A stretch of DNA of 64,000 nt from Bacteroidales bacterium UBA3297 (GTDB taxonomy: Bacteria; Bacteroidota; Bacteroidia; Bacteroidales; Paludibacteraceae): NCBI GenBank assembly GCA_002362105.1, contig DETD01000001.1:136293-200292 (forward strand), read 5' to 3'. The notes under the pieces are model-generated. The model was not told the origin of the DNA and did not search any database. It saw only the letters and a list, made by a program, of their open reading frames with translations. Numbering within the stretch: the first letter of the stretch is position 1; each line of letters starts with the position of its first letter. Made by a program: the position numbers and the translations under genes. Below, piece after piece: positions 34,901 to 43,935 of this stretch.

Positions 34901-36223
34901 GATGAAAGACACATCAGGACACATTTTGCGTGCAGCCACATAATGCGCCATAGTTTCAATCATTCCATAGTTCAGCGAGTAAGCCGCCTTAATCAGGTCC
35001 TCGCCATAACCAGTAGAACATGCTGCAACAATGTTCAACTTTATGTTTTCTTCATCACAACGTTCCTTCAGGCGTTCCAATCCATGACGGACCGTACCAA
35101 TCGGATTACCGCCATTATGGGCATAATACTTAAAGAGGATGCTACCATCGTTCCCCATCAGTACCACTTTAGTCGTAGTAGAGCCAGAATCAATACCCAA
35201 GAAAGTAGGTTCGCCAGGCTTCACCTCGTTCAAGTTGACAATAGGGATGTACGACTGCGCCTTCTGCGCTTTCCAAGCCAAGTATTCAGCCTCATCGTTA
35301 AAAATAGGCGGAAGCGAAACGAAAGTTTTGTTTTTCTTCACCTTGCTTTCTTCCTTTTCCACAGGAGCGCCATTGAGCAACTCCGTCAGCGACTCGACCG
35401 TATAGGCGCAGACCTTCTCGGCTGACACCGAAGACACATCGGACGGGAGTTTGGCGCTAAGCGCAGTGCCCCAAGCCGGAATAACATTGGCACGTTCTTC
35501 CAGCAGCACATCTTTCGCAATATCGAGTTTGAAATAATCGGCAATAGCCTTACGCAAAGAAGGTATAAAAGTAAGCGGGCCACCACACATCAGCACGGTA
35601 GGCTTCACTTCACAGCCATGGCTCAAGGCAGAAGCCGTCTGCACAGCAACAGCCCTGAAAATGCTAGCCGCAATATCTTGTTTCGACACATTACGTGCCA
35701 CAAGGTTTTGAATATCGGTTTTCGAGAAAACACCACAGCGAGACGCAATCGGATAAATCGTAGAAGACTGCCGTGCAAGTCCGTCAAGGTCAGCAACCTC
35801 AACGCCAAGACAAAGAGCCATTTGGTCGATAAAAGCACCCGTACCGCCGGCACAGTTTCCGTTCATGCGCAAGTCTTTCACATGTCCGTCTTGCAGATAC
35901 ACGATTTTTGCATCTTCACCACCAATATCGATAATGGTGCTTACCTCAGGATGAAGCAAACGGGTGTATTCAGCCGCAGCAATTACCTCTTGGACAAACT
36001 GTATGCCATACCGTTCAGAAACGCCAAGGCCTACCGAGCCCGTAATAGCCAGAACGAACTGCTCGCCATTGAGAACACCAGAAAGTTCTTTCAAAAAGAT
36101 TTCAAGAGCCCCCTTCACATCAGCCTTATGACGGCGATAAGAGGAGTAGACAACCTGCCCATTGGCATCGAGCGCTACAATTTTCGCAGTTGTAGAACCA
36201 ATATCAAGGCCTATTTTGTACAT
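31901..36223 (-). CDS. Acyl-CoA dehydratase activase-like fusion protein
   Basis: 1440 residues. Two BadF/HgdC-type ATPase domains: IGLDIGSTTAK at residues 4-14 and IDSGSTTTK near 345, each followed by a G-G-(x)-D/E-x-K-I nucleotide motif and C-A-G-G-T-G / C-S-S-G-C-G cysteines expected to hold an iron-sulfur cluster between subunits. Then a cysteine-rich part (ICHGCENQCRI, about 643-653) and a DUF2229/HgdB-like region (IGIPRALNMYEEFPFW). Family members are activators and components of 2-hydroxyacyl-CoA dehydratases; these large Bacteroidales versions are widely seen, with function not settled. First gene of a three-gene leftward operon with a strong promoter. Confidence 0.85.
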   Translation of the reverse strand: MYKIGLDIGSTTAKIVALDANGQVVYSSYRRHKADVKGALEIFLKELSGVLNGEQFVLAITGSVGLGVSERYGIQFVQEVIAAAEYTRLLHPEVSTIIDIGGEDAKIVYLQDGHVKDLRMNGNCAGGTGAFIDQMALCLGVEVADLDGLARQSSTIYPIASRCGVFSKTDIQNLVARNVSKQDIAASIFRAVAVQTASALSHGCEVKPTVLMCGGPLTFIPSLRKAIADYFKLDIAKDVLLEERANVIPAWGTALSAKLPSDVSSVSAEKVCAYTVESLTELLNGAPVEKEESKVKKNKTFVSLPPIFNDEAEYLAWKAQKAQSYIPIVNLNEVKPGEPTFLGIDSGSTTTKVVLMGNDGSILFKYYAHNGGNPIGTVRHGLERLKERCDEENIKLNIVAACSTGYGEDLIKAAYSLNYGMIETMAHYVAARKMCPDVSFILDIGGQDMKAIYVENGALTRMELNEACSSGCGSFIETFAQTLDCKIEDFVLQACQSQAPSDLGTRCTVFMNSKVKQVLREGAQVSDIAAGLAYSVVKNCLFKVLKLKNYDELGKHVVLQGGTMRNDSIVKAFENLTGQSVYCNNVPELMGAYGCALFAKQMSETAGGKVVARPLDDFLNEAAFEQKTLICHGCENQCRITRYIFQNGKSYYSGNKCERVFSNGSAADYTGVNLSLQKYHELFDRADNAAAVEHPKLTIGIPRALNMYEEFPFWHSFFTELGIKVVLSATSTYTSYEKGVHTVMSDNICFPAKLVHSHIYNLQEQHVDRIFYPRVVYEKTEDKTATSSFNCPIVIGYPEVVHSAIDTNIPIDSPVISFSSDELLLRELVEYMKPLGFDKKAVKKAHAKALKAYADFGMRMRKLNLDAFADAQKNGRMAIVLAGRPYHTDPLVQHKVSEMIAKLGVDVLTEDVARYLEVEERETFILKQWTFVNRILNSAQWTARQDMLTHYVETTSFGCGPDAFFVDEVRSVLNRHGKSLTLLKIDDINNVGSMKLRVRSLIDSLRLSAVEDKAKKEGRNLQLNPHPFVKPHKFEKIDKETRTILTPFFTEYISPLLPHAFKFAGYNVEQLPMGDAESNDLGLKYSNNEVCYPATLIVGDFIKALQSGKYDLDKTAVAVTQLGQCRATNYPALIRKAIVDAGFSQVPVIGIAGTDTDDQQGFKLNYFKVAPIVLYSTFYGDWLSIFYHAIAVREKNRGEARRLRDEFLEKAKPICEKGDYKAFIRLTREAAEAFNKVPIYEDRVYPKAGITGEIYLKFNPYSHKYVPDWLMEHGVEVIPSAVHNFFLRAFVNYDFNKQHHVKKMKAPSMAIKLAWKMINSIMKKFEKEASVFRYFQPELDIKEISEYAKDVISLSAQFGEGWLLPAEVIAFMKQGCNNVVSMQPFGCIANHIVARGIEKKLKSLYPDLNMLSLDFDGGVSEANIANRLLLFISNMKDNKK

Positions 36224-36262
36224 GTATTGTCGTTTGTTTGCGTTTAAACCACATTAAAAACA

Positions 36263-36293
36263 CAAATTTAATGCAAATGAACGAGTTCTCAAA
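36263..36293 (-). promoter_or_regulatory. Bacteroidota promoter of the 1440-aa operon
   Basis: Minus strand TTTG (36,293-36,290), exactly 19 nt, TAAATTTG (36,270-36,263), about 40 bases before the start at 36,223. Textbook match to the Bacteroidota consensus. Confidence 0.8.
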
Positions 36294-36388
36294 AAAAACA
36301 AGCAGGCGGAGCATCCACCAGCTTTAGCGAAAAGCAAGTCACAAAAGATTAAGCCGCCCCATTAGTTCAAAATTCTACTTTTTTTCGT

Positions 36389-39300
36389 ATGTTTGTAACG
36401 TATAAGAAGGTAAAAAAATTATTTACCCAAACACATCATCAAATAAACCGATACAATTTACTGGTTTTGAATAAGTTTTTCCCCATATGGCTACTTATAG
36501 CCACCATCCTTCTGGGTGGTGCGGGTACTGCATATGCCCAAGAGACAGGCGAAGAAAACGCCACAGAGCTGAACGAGGGCAACGACAACACAGACGAGGA
36601 GCCAACAGAACACACCCGCAGAAGTGAACGTGCAGCCCGTAGAGCTGCAAAAGAGGCTGAAAAGCGGAAGCGCAAAGCTGCCCGAGAAGCCGCAGAGCAA
36701 CAAGCCCTCAGAAAAGCCGCCCTCAGGAAAGCAGCAGAAGAAGCCGCAGAACGAGAAGAGGAACGAAAAAAGGAAGAAACCGAAGCAAACAGCCTCGAAG
36801 CCATCGAACATAAAGAATACGCGAACGACGAAGAACGGAAAAAAGCCATAGAGAAAGCGCACGCCGAAAAGGTCGCCCGCGAACAGGAATTACGCAGAAA
36901 AGCGGACGAAGCCGAGAGAAAGGCGGAATTTGAAGAAGCAAAAAAGCGCAACGAGCAACACACGAAAGAAAGACTGGACCAGCAGCAGGCTGAGGAAGAG
37001 CGCAGGAAAGCCGCTGAGCAGGAAAGTTTGAAAAAAGAAAAAGAAAAGCAGGAAATGCAACGCGAGCGTCAACGCCAAGAAATGGAAGAAAGGCGTCAGA
37101 AAGCACGCGAACGCATAGAGCAACACAAAGCCGAACAAAGGGCTGAAAGAGAGCGCCAGCAACAAAAAATGGAAGAGCGCAAGCGCATCAACCAAGAGAA
37201 ACTGAACAAACAGAAAGAGAACCGTCGCGCACGCGCACAACGAGAGAAAGAAGAACGCCGCAAAGCAAAAGAAAGAGCCGCGCAAGAAAGAGAAGCGCGT
37301 CTCCAGAAACGTGCGGAAGAACGTGAAAGAGCCAGACAAAAGAAAGAGGCACAAGCCGCCAGAGCCGAACAGCAAAGGCAAATGCGCGAAGAAAGGAAAG
37401 CACGTCAACGCGAGATGGAAGCACGACGCCAAGAGGCCATCATGAGACGCGCCGAACAGCGCCGCCAACGCGCCGAGCAGCAACAAAGCATACAGAAATC
37501 GGCCGCCGAGCGCAACAAAGAGCGTTCGGCCGAAATAAAACAACGCCAACGCGAACGCCTGCAACGACAGAAGCAGAAAGACGCCGAACGCCGACAGGCA
37601 CAACGCGAGAAAGAGCTGAAAATGCGTGAGAACGAAAGGGAGAAAAAGGCACTAGCCCGCCAAAAACGCCAAGAACGCATGCAGGCTGAAATGGAGGCAC
37701 GACAAGCAAGACGAGAGAAGGAGGCGCAGGAACGCGAACGCAAAGCCGAACTGCACCAACAGGCACTTGAAGCCGCCTCGAAACGAAGAGAAGCGGAAAT
37801 TGAACGCCGAATTCGCGAAAACGAAAAACTGGCAGCAGAAGAAAAGGAAAAACTGATTGCCGAGAAAAAAGCCAAAGCCGAAAAAGAGGCGCGAAAAATA
37901 GCAGAAAAACGCGTCAAGGCCGAATGGAAGAAAAAGAACGACAAGCGCAAACGCGACGAGAAAGCAGAGAAAATGCGCTTGAAATACGAGCGACAGCTTG
38001 AGCTAGACTCTATTGAGGCAGAACGCGAACGTATGAGGGACGAGGCGGAAATGATGGAAGCCGCATCGGACTCATTAAAGGCGGCGAAGATTGCAGAGAA
38101 AGCCGCTAAAAATGCGGACAAAGCCGCCAGAAACAGAGAAAGGCTGATGTCGAAGCTGGAAAGCGCCCAGATAGACAGTACGGATTACGACCAAGAAACG
38201 GGAAAAAAGAAGTCGCGGAAAGAAAAACTGAACGACGAGTTCTCGATGGCCGCCGACAGTCTGGAAATGAACATCAGCGAAGACGATGACATCAGTTTGG
38301 ACAACGACTCTACAGCGGGAGGAGACGACCTCTCGTTGGAAAAGAAGGAAGTCTTGATTGATGGCGTCGACAGCGTACTGTTAGCCCAACAAATTGCCGA
38401 GTTGGAAGAAGAAATGCAGAACATGCAGGACTTGAAAGACGCAGAAAGGGCGGCAAAAGAAGGTAAGACCAAAGAGAAGGTTATAAAGATAAAAATACCA
38501 GACTGCGTCTACCCGAACTCTGTCAACTACAAAAGGAACAAGTTCGACTTCAACTACGAGTACAACTTCTTCATGTACTATATGCACCACACTTATTTCT
38601 ACAAGCGGAAGCTGTACGACAAGAAGGACTCGACGCGAATTATGGCAAAAAAACTGATGACACTTGTCGGCAACAGTCCGTACAGGCGCATCAATCTGAA
38701 CAAGTTAGTCGACTCGGTGAGTGTACTGCTGCCAGGCTACGATGTAGAGACATTTGCCGACAGCATGATTTCGAATCTCAACCTTGAATACCTGAACACA
38801 GGAGAAATAAAGGTTAAGTACAAGAACCACAAGCAGAACAAGATATACGCCAAGCTTCAAGTCAGAGAAGGACGACAACTTGGCCACATCAAGTTCTACA
38901 CCCACAACAAGCGAAATGTCATAGAGCAGCTGAACGGAGAAGACTACGAAGGTCTGCTTCCACCAGAAGACTCGACCGATGCAGACGTACAGTTGTTAGC
39001 AGACTCTATAGCCCGCATAAAGGCAAGGGCCGATTCGCTAAACAACATGCGTAGAATGCAGGAAGACTCGCTTGAAGTGCCAATCACAATGGATAGGAAC
39101 AATGTCGACTCGTTGTCATCCATCATGCCACAACGCGACAATGCTCCAATGCTGAACTCTGGCGACACAAAAGCAGGCGAAGAAACACCTTCAATTACAG
39201 AGCCTCTATCGGAAGAGAACACCCCTCCGACAACGCCATCCGACCCTCCGACTCTGGCAACCTCTCCACCAGAAGTTCCGGAGATGAGTGAGAAAGAGCG

Positions 39301-39481
39301 CAAGAAGGCAGAAAAAGAAGCCGCCAAAGCCGCTGAAAAAGCGGCCAAGGAGGCAGAAAAAGAAGCCAAGGAGGCTGAGAAAGAGCGTAAGAAAGCTGAG
39401 AAAGAGGCAGCCAAAGCCGCCGAAAAAGCGGCCAAGGAAGCCGAGAAAGCAGCGAAAGAGGAAGAGAAGGGAGAAGATTAG
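36389..39481 (+). CDS. Very long charged helical exported protein
   Basis: 1030 residues by the first ATG, but that ATG overlaps a TATGTTTG promoter-like box; a TTG at 36,467 gives a classic signal peptide (PIWLLIATILLGGAGTAYA before Q-E-T-G) and may be the true start. Residues 75-620 are almost only E, K, R, A, Q (coiled coil or single alpha helix). A conserved-looking C-terminal domain (about 700-840, with D-C-V-Y-P-N-S and M-Y-Y-M-H-H) follows, then a P/S/T-rich tail and two 29-residue A/E/K repeats (39,296-39,382 and 39,383-39,469). No name can be given; a periplasmic spacer or envelope-tether is a guess. Confidence 0.75.
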   Translation: MFVTYKKVKKLFTQTHHQINRYNLLVLNKFFPIWLLIATILLGGAGTAYAQETGEENATELNEGNDNTDEEPTEHTRRSERAARRAAKEAEKRKRKAAREAAEQQALRKAALRKAAEEAAEREEERKKEETEANSLEAIEHKEYANDEERKKAIEKAHAEKVAREQELRRKADEAERKAEFEEAKKRNEQHTKERLDQQQAEEERRKAAEQESLKKEKEKQEMQRERQRQEMEERRQKARERIEQHKAEQRAERERQQQKMEERKRINQEKLNKQKENRRARAQREKEERRKAKERAAQEREARLQKRAEERERARQKKEAQAARAEQQRQMREERKARQREMEARRQEAIMRRAEQRRQRAEQQQSIQKSAAERNKERSAEIKQRQRERLQRQKQKDAERRQAQREKELKMRENEREKKALARQKRQERMQAEMEARQARREKEAQERERKAELHQQALEAASKRREAEIERRIRENEKLAAEEKEKLIAEKKAKAEKEARKIAEKRVKAEWKKKNDKRKRDEKAEKMRLKYERQLELDSIEAERERMRDEAEMMEAASDSLKAAKIAEKAAKNADKAARNRERLMSKLESAQIDSTDYDQETGKKKSRKEKLNDEFSMAADSLEMNISEDDDISLDNDSTAGGDDLSLEKKEVLIDGVDSVLLAQQIAELEEEMQNMQDLKDAERAAKEGKTKEKVIKIKIPDCVYPNSVNYKRNKFDFNYEYNFFMYYMHHTYFYKRKLYDKKDSTRIMAKKLMTLVGNSPYRRINLNKLVDSVSVLLPGYDVETFADSMISNLNLEYLNTGEIKVKYKNHKQNKIYAKLQVREGRQLGHIKFYTHNKRNVIEQLNGEDYEGLLPPEDSTDADVQLLADSIARIKARADSLNNMRRMQEDSLEVPITMDRNNVDSLSSIMPQRDNAPMLNSGDTKAGEETPSITEPLSEENTPPTTPSDPPTLATSPPEVPEMSEKERKKAEKEAAKAAEKAAKEAEKEAKEAEKERKKAEKEAAKAAEKAAKEAEKAAKEEEKGED

Positions 39482-39509
39482 TATAAATAAAGATTATGCC
39501 CAAAGCATA

Positions 39510-39541
39510 ACGACCGCTGAGGCCACGGCCATGGCGGTCGT
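39510..39541 (+). terminator. Terminator between the helical-protein gene and the Mur ligase
   Basis: ACGACCGC and GCGGTCGT form an 8-bp stem, with inner GGCC pairing possible, followed by TTATT. Confidence 0.55.
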
Positions 39542-39562
39542 TTATTATAAAGAATACAGACA

Positions 39563-40942
39563 ATGAATAATTACAACCAGTACAACCACTTTTTCTTTAT
39601 AGGAGTAGCCGGCACCGGAATGAGTGCAATAGCGCAATACCTCTGCGGTTGTGGTAAGAAAGTATCGGGAAGCGACCGCATGTTCGGAAGTGAAACCAAG
39701 CTACCCATTCAGGAACAGCTTGAAAAGCAAGGCATATCCTGCCACAACCAAGACGCTTCTGGCATCACAACCGATATAGACGTTGTAATTGTATCGACAG
39801 CTATAGAGGAAACCAACGTAGAACTGGTAAAAGCCAAAGAGCTGGGCATTGACGTGATGAAACGCTCGGAACTGCTAGCAGCCATCTCAGGAGAAGCACG
39901 CACGATAGCCATCGGAGGTACGTCGGGGAAATCAACAACTACCGCAATGGTCTTCCACATTATGCAAGAGTGCGGTTTCAAACCATCCATCATGAGTGGA
40001 GCGGGGTTGGTCAGTCTACAGGAGAAAGGACTGCCTGGTAACGCCTGGAACGGAGAAAGCGAATGGCTGGTAATTGAGTCTGACGAAAGCGATGGATCAA
40101 TAGTCAGCTACCACCCGGAAATATCGGCGGTGTTGAATGTAGACCGCGACCACAAAGAATACGATGTGTTGATGGACCTTTTTTCACAATTCAAAGCCCA
40201 CACATCGAAAGTCTTTATTGCCAACCAAAGTCACCCAATGTCGAAGCAATTAAGCGTGAATGCGAAGAACGACTTCGGAGTAGACAACGACGAGGCAGGT
40301 TACAACGGAACAGACTTCAAACAAGAAGGCTTCTCTATCGCCTTCAAATGCAACGGCACACCATTCACCATACCAGTCATCGGACACCACAATATGGAGA
40401 ATGCCTTAGCGGCTACCGCTATTTGCGCAGCAGTAGGAATACCAGTCAAAGACTGCGCCAAAGCGCTCAGCAGCTACCGGGGCATCTATCGCCGAGCACA
40501 ACTTGCAGGAGAAGCAAACGGATGCTGTGTCATTGACGACTTCGCCCACAATCCGGCCGAAGTAGTCTGCGCTATAAAGGCCTGCCAAACCATTGGAAAA
40601 CGAGTTTGGGCGTGGTTCCAGCCACACGGCTTCGGGCCATTAAAATTTATGCACGAAGAACTGGAAAAAGAAGTTCTGAAAGTACTCAGGAAAGAAGACT
40701 ACTTCCTGTTAAGCGACGTTTACTATGCAGGCGGAACCGTAGAGCGAACCGTTACCAGCAGCGACGTGGCAGACCGAATGAAATTCGAGAACGGCCATGT
40801 ACTGTACTTCGGCAACCGCGACCTTATGCCACCCTATATAAAGATGAACCTCCAACCAGGAGACGTCATTCTAACCATGGGAGCCCGCGACAATACTTTG
40901 AGCGATTTTGCAAAAAGGATATTCAACGAAGTAGTAAAATAA
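39563..40942 (+). CDS. Mur ligase family protein (MurC/Mpl-like)
   Basis: 459 residues, three Mur domains: N-terminal Rossmann-type UDP-binding (FFFIGVAGTGMSAIA), central ATPase with P-loop GGTSGKSTTT (about residue 118) and E-S-D-E-S-D-G-S, and the C-terminal domain with IDDFAHNPAE. The same family joins amino acids or peptides to UDP-MurNAc. The I-D-D-F-A-H variant resembles Mpl, the recycling tripeptide ligase, more than MurC (D-D-Y-A-H). It is not in a dcw cluster, fitting a second, specialised ligase. Six bases from the DEAD-box gene, so probably one operon. Confidence 0.7.
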   Translation: MNNYNQYNHFFFIGVAGTGMSAIAQYLCGCGKKVSGSDRMFGSETKLPIQEQLEKQGISCHNQDASGITTDIDVVIVSTAIEETNVELVKAKELGIDVMKRSELLAAISGEARTIAIGGTSGKSTTTAMVFHIMQECGFKPSIMSGAGLVSLQEKGLPGNAWNGESEWLVIESDESDGSIVSYHPEISAVLNVDRDHKEYDVLMDLFSQFKAHTSKVFIANQSHPMSKQLSVNAKNDFGVDNDEAGYNGTDFKQEGFSIAFKCNGTPFTIPVIGHHNMENALAATAICAAVGIPVKDCAKALSSYRGIYRRAQLAGEANGCCVIDDFAHNPAEVVCAIKACQTIGKRVWAWFQPHGFGPLKFMHEELEKEVLKVLRKEDYFLLSDVYYAGGTVERTVTSSDVADRMKFENGHVLYFGNRDLMPPYIKMNLQPGDVILTMGARDNTLSDFAKRIFNEVVK

Positions 40943-40948
40943 GTGTCT

Positions 40949-42259
40949 ATGAGCAGCGTCAACAATATACTAGAACGGATGGGCATTTCCGCCCTAAACG
41001 AAATGCAGAAAGAAGCACTTTCTGTCATTCCACATGAGCGAGAAACACTTATTCTTTCACCGACAGGTTCGGGAAAAACTCTAGCCTATCTGCTTCCAAT
41101 TGTACAACTGCTAGAGCCAGACAGCAAATACATTCAAGCAATAATCATTGTGCCAGCTCGAGAGTTGGCACTGCAGATAGCACAAGTCTTCCAGCAAATG
41201 GGTTCAGGCTTCCGCGCGTTCTGTACCTACGGAGGACACCCCTTCGATAAAGAGTACCGCTCACTAACAGAGGCTCCCCCCGATGTGCTGATTGGCACTC
41301 CGGGCCGAATTGTAGACCACATAGAGAACAAAAGCTTCGACTTGAAGCGTACACATACCATAATTCTCGATGAATTCGACAAATCCTTAGAGTTTGGATT
41401 CAGCGAAGAAATGAAGTTTATCATCGAAAACACTCCTTCGCCCAAAAGGAAGATTCTACTTTCGGCAACAGAGGCCGTACAACTACCCGACTTTATAAAA
41501 ATAACCTCGCCCAAACGTATCGACTATTTAAAGAAGGAAGCCATAACAGGCTTAACTTTAAAAGAAGTGGTTTCGGTAGAGAAAGACAAACTTCCAGCGT
41601 TAAAGCAACTGCTTTGTCATCTGGGGAAAGGCAAAAGCATCATATTCGCCAACTTCAGAGAGAGTGCAGACCGTATAGCCAACTATTTGCGCGAACAGGG
41701 AATAGAATGTATGTGTTTTCACGGAGGGATGGAACAACCCGACCGTGAGAAAGCCATCTGCCTATTCCGGAACGGTTCTGTAAACTGCCTGATATCGACA
41801 GACCTTGCAGCCCGTGGTTTAGACATTCCAGAAGTAGACTACATTATCCACTACCACCTGCCAACAACAGCAGAAGTGTTTACCCACCGAAACGGACGCA
41901 CCGCACGAATGAATGCAAGCGGACAAGCCTTCGTTATTCTCTACATAAATGAAAGACGTCCGGAATACCTACCAAGAATGCTGAAAGAAAAAATACAAGA
42001 AGGATGTCCTATACCCCCACCCGCAGAATGGGCCACCATCTACATAGGGAAAGGCAAACGCGACAAAATCAGTAAAGGCGATGTAGTCGGCTTCCTCTTC
42101 CAAAAAGGCGGTTTAGAGAAAGACGAACTAGGCATTGTGGAGGTAAAAGAACGCTACGCGATGGCAGCAGTCAAAGCCGCAAAAGCAAGCAGTATGCTGA
42201 AAAAAATTGAGAACGAAAAGATAAAAGGAGTAAAAACCGTATTCGAACTAATAAAATAA
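40949..42259 (+). CDS. DEAD-box RNA helicase
   Basis: 436 residues from the ATG at 40,949. Motif I SPTGSGKT (residues 37-44), Ia PARELA, Ib TPGR, II LDEFD (D-E-F-D instead of D-E-A-D), III SAT, and VI HRNGRTAR (instead of H-R-I-G-R-T-x-R) are all in place; the C-terminal ~70 residues are K/E-rich with a possible extra domain (K-G-D-V-V-G-F-L). Unwinds RNA duplexes, probably in ribosome assembly or mRNA turnover. The substitutions are unusual but keep the acidic pair and the arginine finger. Confidence 0.88.
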   Translation: MSSVNNILERMGISALNEMQKEALSVIPHERETLILSPTGSGKTLAYLLPIVQLLEPDSKYIQAIIIVPARELALQIAQVFQQMGSGFRAFCTYGGHPFDKEYRSLTEAPPDVLIGTPGRIVDHIENKSFDLKRTHTIILDEFDKSLEFGFSEEMKFIIENTPSPKRKILLSATEAVQLPDFIKITSPKRIDYLKKEAITGLTLKEVVSVEKDKLPALKQLLCHLGKGKSIIFANFRESADRIANYLREQGIECMCFHGGMEQPDREKAICLFRNGSVNCLISTDLAARGLDIPEVDYIIHYHLPTTAEVFTHRNGRTARMNASGQAFVILYINERRPEYLPRMLKEKIQEGCPIPPPAEWATIYIGKGKRDKISKGDVVGFLFQKGGLEKDELGIVEVKERYAMAAVKAAKASSMLKKIENEKIKGVKTVFELIK

Positions 42260-42264
42260 AGATT

Positions 42265-42630
42265 ATGGACCCAAATAGAAAGAAGTCTATCAGCTACTTC
42301 CGCACTCCTCCATACAACTATACCTGCGCGCAAGCCATCTTGAAAGGCTTTCAAAAAGAATGTCCGGTCAGCGACGAGTTGATTGACCGTTTTTTTGAAT
42401 ACCGAGGAGGGAAAGCGCCAGAAGGAGTATGTGGAGCCATTTATGCGGCCAACTATCTGCTGCAAGCTAACGGGTTGCAACCCATCAACAAAGATTTCGC
42501 CGCAATAGCAGGAAGTGACAAATGCTTCGAGATAAAAACCATACACCGGTTTCCATGTCCTGATTGTATAAACCTTGCGGACCGCTTGGTAGAAGAGAAA
42601 TTAGAAAAAACAAATAAAGAAACACTATGA
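42265..42630 (+). CDS. C_GCAxxG_C_C family redox-type protein
   Basis: 121 residues. Conserved cysteines in the order YTCAQAI, APEGVCGAIYA, DKCFEIK and FPCPDC match the C_GCAxxG_C_C family, whose members are thought to bind a metal or cluster; the exact role is not known. No signal peptide. It ends inside the start of the DoxX/BT_3928 gene (4-base overlap) and follows the helicase after six bases, so the three are likely co-transcribed. Confidence 0.75.
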   Translation: MDPNRKKSISYFRTPPYNYTCAQAILKGFQKECPVSDELIDRFFEYRGGKAPEGVCGAIYAANYLLQANGLQPINKDFAAIAGSDKCFEIKTIHRFPCPDCINLADRLVEEKLEKTNKETL

Positions 42631-43910
42631 GCGACAAAAAGAAAGAACTCATTGTACTTATCCTACAACTGTTTGTAGGAGCAGTATTCGTATTCTCAGG
42701 CTTTGTAAAAGCCGTTGACCCACTAGGAGGGTTGTATAAAATAACAGACTACTTGACCGCTTTCCATTGGGATGCGCTGAAAGTACTTGGATTTACAGGG
42801 ATGACTGCCATGTCGGCACTAGAATTTGTACTCGGCATAGGCCTTATACTAGGCATACAGAAAAAGCTAGTCACCCTGGGCACATTAGCCTTTATGGTGT
42901 TTTACACGCCACTTACACTCTATCTGGCAATAGCCAATCCGGTAAGCGATTGTGGCTGTTTTGGAGACGCACTGGTCATCACCAACTGGCAAACATTCTG
43001 GAAAAATGTCATTTTGTTGATAGCAGTCCTTGCCATCTGGTTTCTGTTAGACCACAGCAAGCGTGGCTTCTGCGCAAAAGCAGAATGGGCCATTTTATCT
43101 TATAGTTTTATATTCTCACTAATTCTTTCAGTCTATTGCTTCCAAAATCTTCCAATAATAGACTTCCGTCCATATAGAATAGGCGCAAACATTCCAGAAG
43201 GAATGTCATATCCAGAGGGAGCACCAAAAGACAGCATTCGCACCACCTTTATTTACGAAAAGGATGGAGTGAAGCAGGAATTCGACATGCAGAATTATCC
43301 GAAAGACACCTCATGGCATTTTGTTGACAGCAAAAACGAGATAATAGAGAAAGGTTATGAGCCACCTATTCACGACTTTGTGTTGACCCATGCAGACGAT
43401 GGCGACATTACCGACCTCATATTAGAAGACACTAGCTACGTATTTTTGCTTGTTGCACACAATCTGACCGAATATAATGTAGCGACCAATCCTGGAGGTT
43501 GCCACTATGACGGTAGCGAGAAAATTAACGCAGCCTACGAATATGCCCATACACATGGATACAAGTTCTACTGTCTGACTGCGACCAGTTCAGAAACCGA
43601 CGAAATGAAGGCCTATTTGGCTGCAACAAATGCGAAATACGATTATTTGAACGCAGACGAGATCATGCTGAAAACAATTGTCAGGAGCAGTCCTGGCCTT
43701 ATGATTATAAAGAAGGGAACGGTAGTAAACAAGTGGGCTCTTAAAAATATACCAACCTTCAACGAGCCACTCGACAGTTGCGAAGCCGGACAGATAAAAC
43801 TACCAAACAACAAACTGACGGTATTGCTTATCGCCATTCTGTACCTTATTCCTCTTGGAGCAGGCTACATGTTCTGCAAAAAGCGAAACAAGGGGTGCGA
43901 AAAAGCATAA
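42627..43910 (+). CDS. DoxX/MauE-like membrane protein with thioredoxin-like domain (BT_3928 family)
   Basis: 427 residues. Four membrane helices in the first 170 residues carry the DoxX/MauE pattern (VGAVFVFSGFVKAVDPLGG, then N-P-V-S-D-C-G-C-F-G with a C-x-C pair). The rest is a periplasmic domain with D-T-S-Y-V-F-L-L and P-G-L-M-I-I-K-K-G-T blocks, a thioredoxin-like layout without a C-x-x-C pair, and a last membrane helix. This matches the BT_3928 family of Bacteroidota. A role in disulfide or quinone redox in the envelope is inference. Confidence 0.8.
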   Translation: MSDKKKELIVLILQLFVGAVFVFSGFVKAVDPLGGLYKITDYLTAFHWDALKVLGFTGMTAMSALEFVLGIGLILGIQKKLVTLGTLAFMVFYTPLTLYLAIANPVSDCGCFGDALVITNWQTFWKNVILLIAVLAIWFLLDHSKRGFCAKAEWAILSYSFIFSLILSVYCFQNLPIIDFRPYRIGANIPEGMSYPEGAPKDSIRTTFIYEKDGVKQEFDMQNYPKDTSWHFVDSKNEIIEKGYEPPIHDFVLTHADDGDITDLILEDTSYVFLLVAHNLTEYNVATNPGGCHYDGSEKINAAYEYAHTHGYKFYCLTATSSETDEMKAYLAATNAKYDYLNADEIMLKTIVRSSPGLMIIKKGTVVNKWALKNIPTFNEPLDSCEAGQIKLPNNKLTVLLIAILYLIPLGAGYMFCKKRNKGCEKA

Positions 43911-43935
43911 TTGCAACACCATAACAGGAAAAACA

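Noticed and set aside
34286..35425. 379-codon plus-strand frame inside the activase-like gene
   Set aside because: Antisense shadow of a well-supported gene; no promoter or known motif.
36439..39435. Several long minus-strand frames antisense to the charged helical protein
   Set aside because: They follow from its biased base composition (few T in the coding strand); they are F/S/L/R-rich, lack starts with context, and contain no domain.
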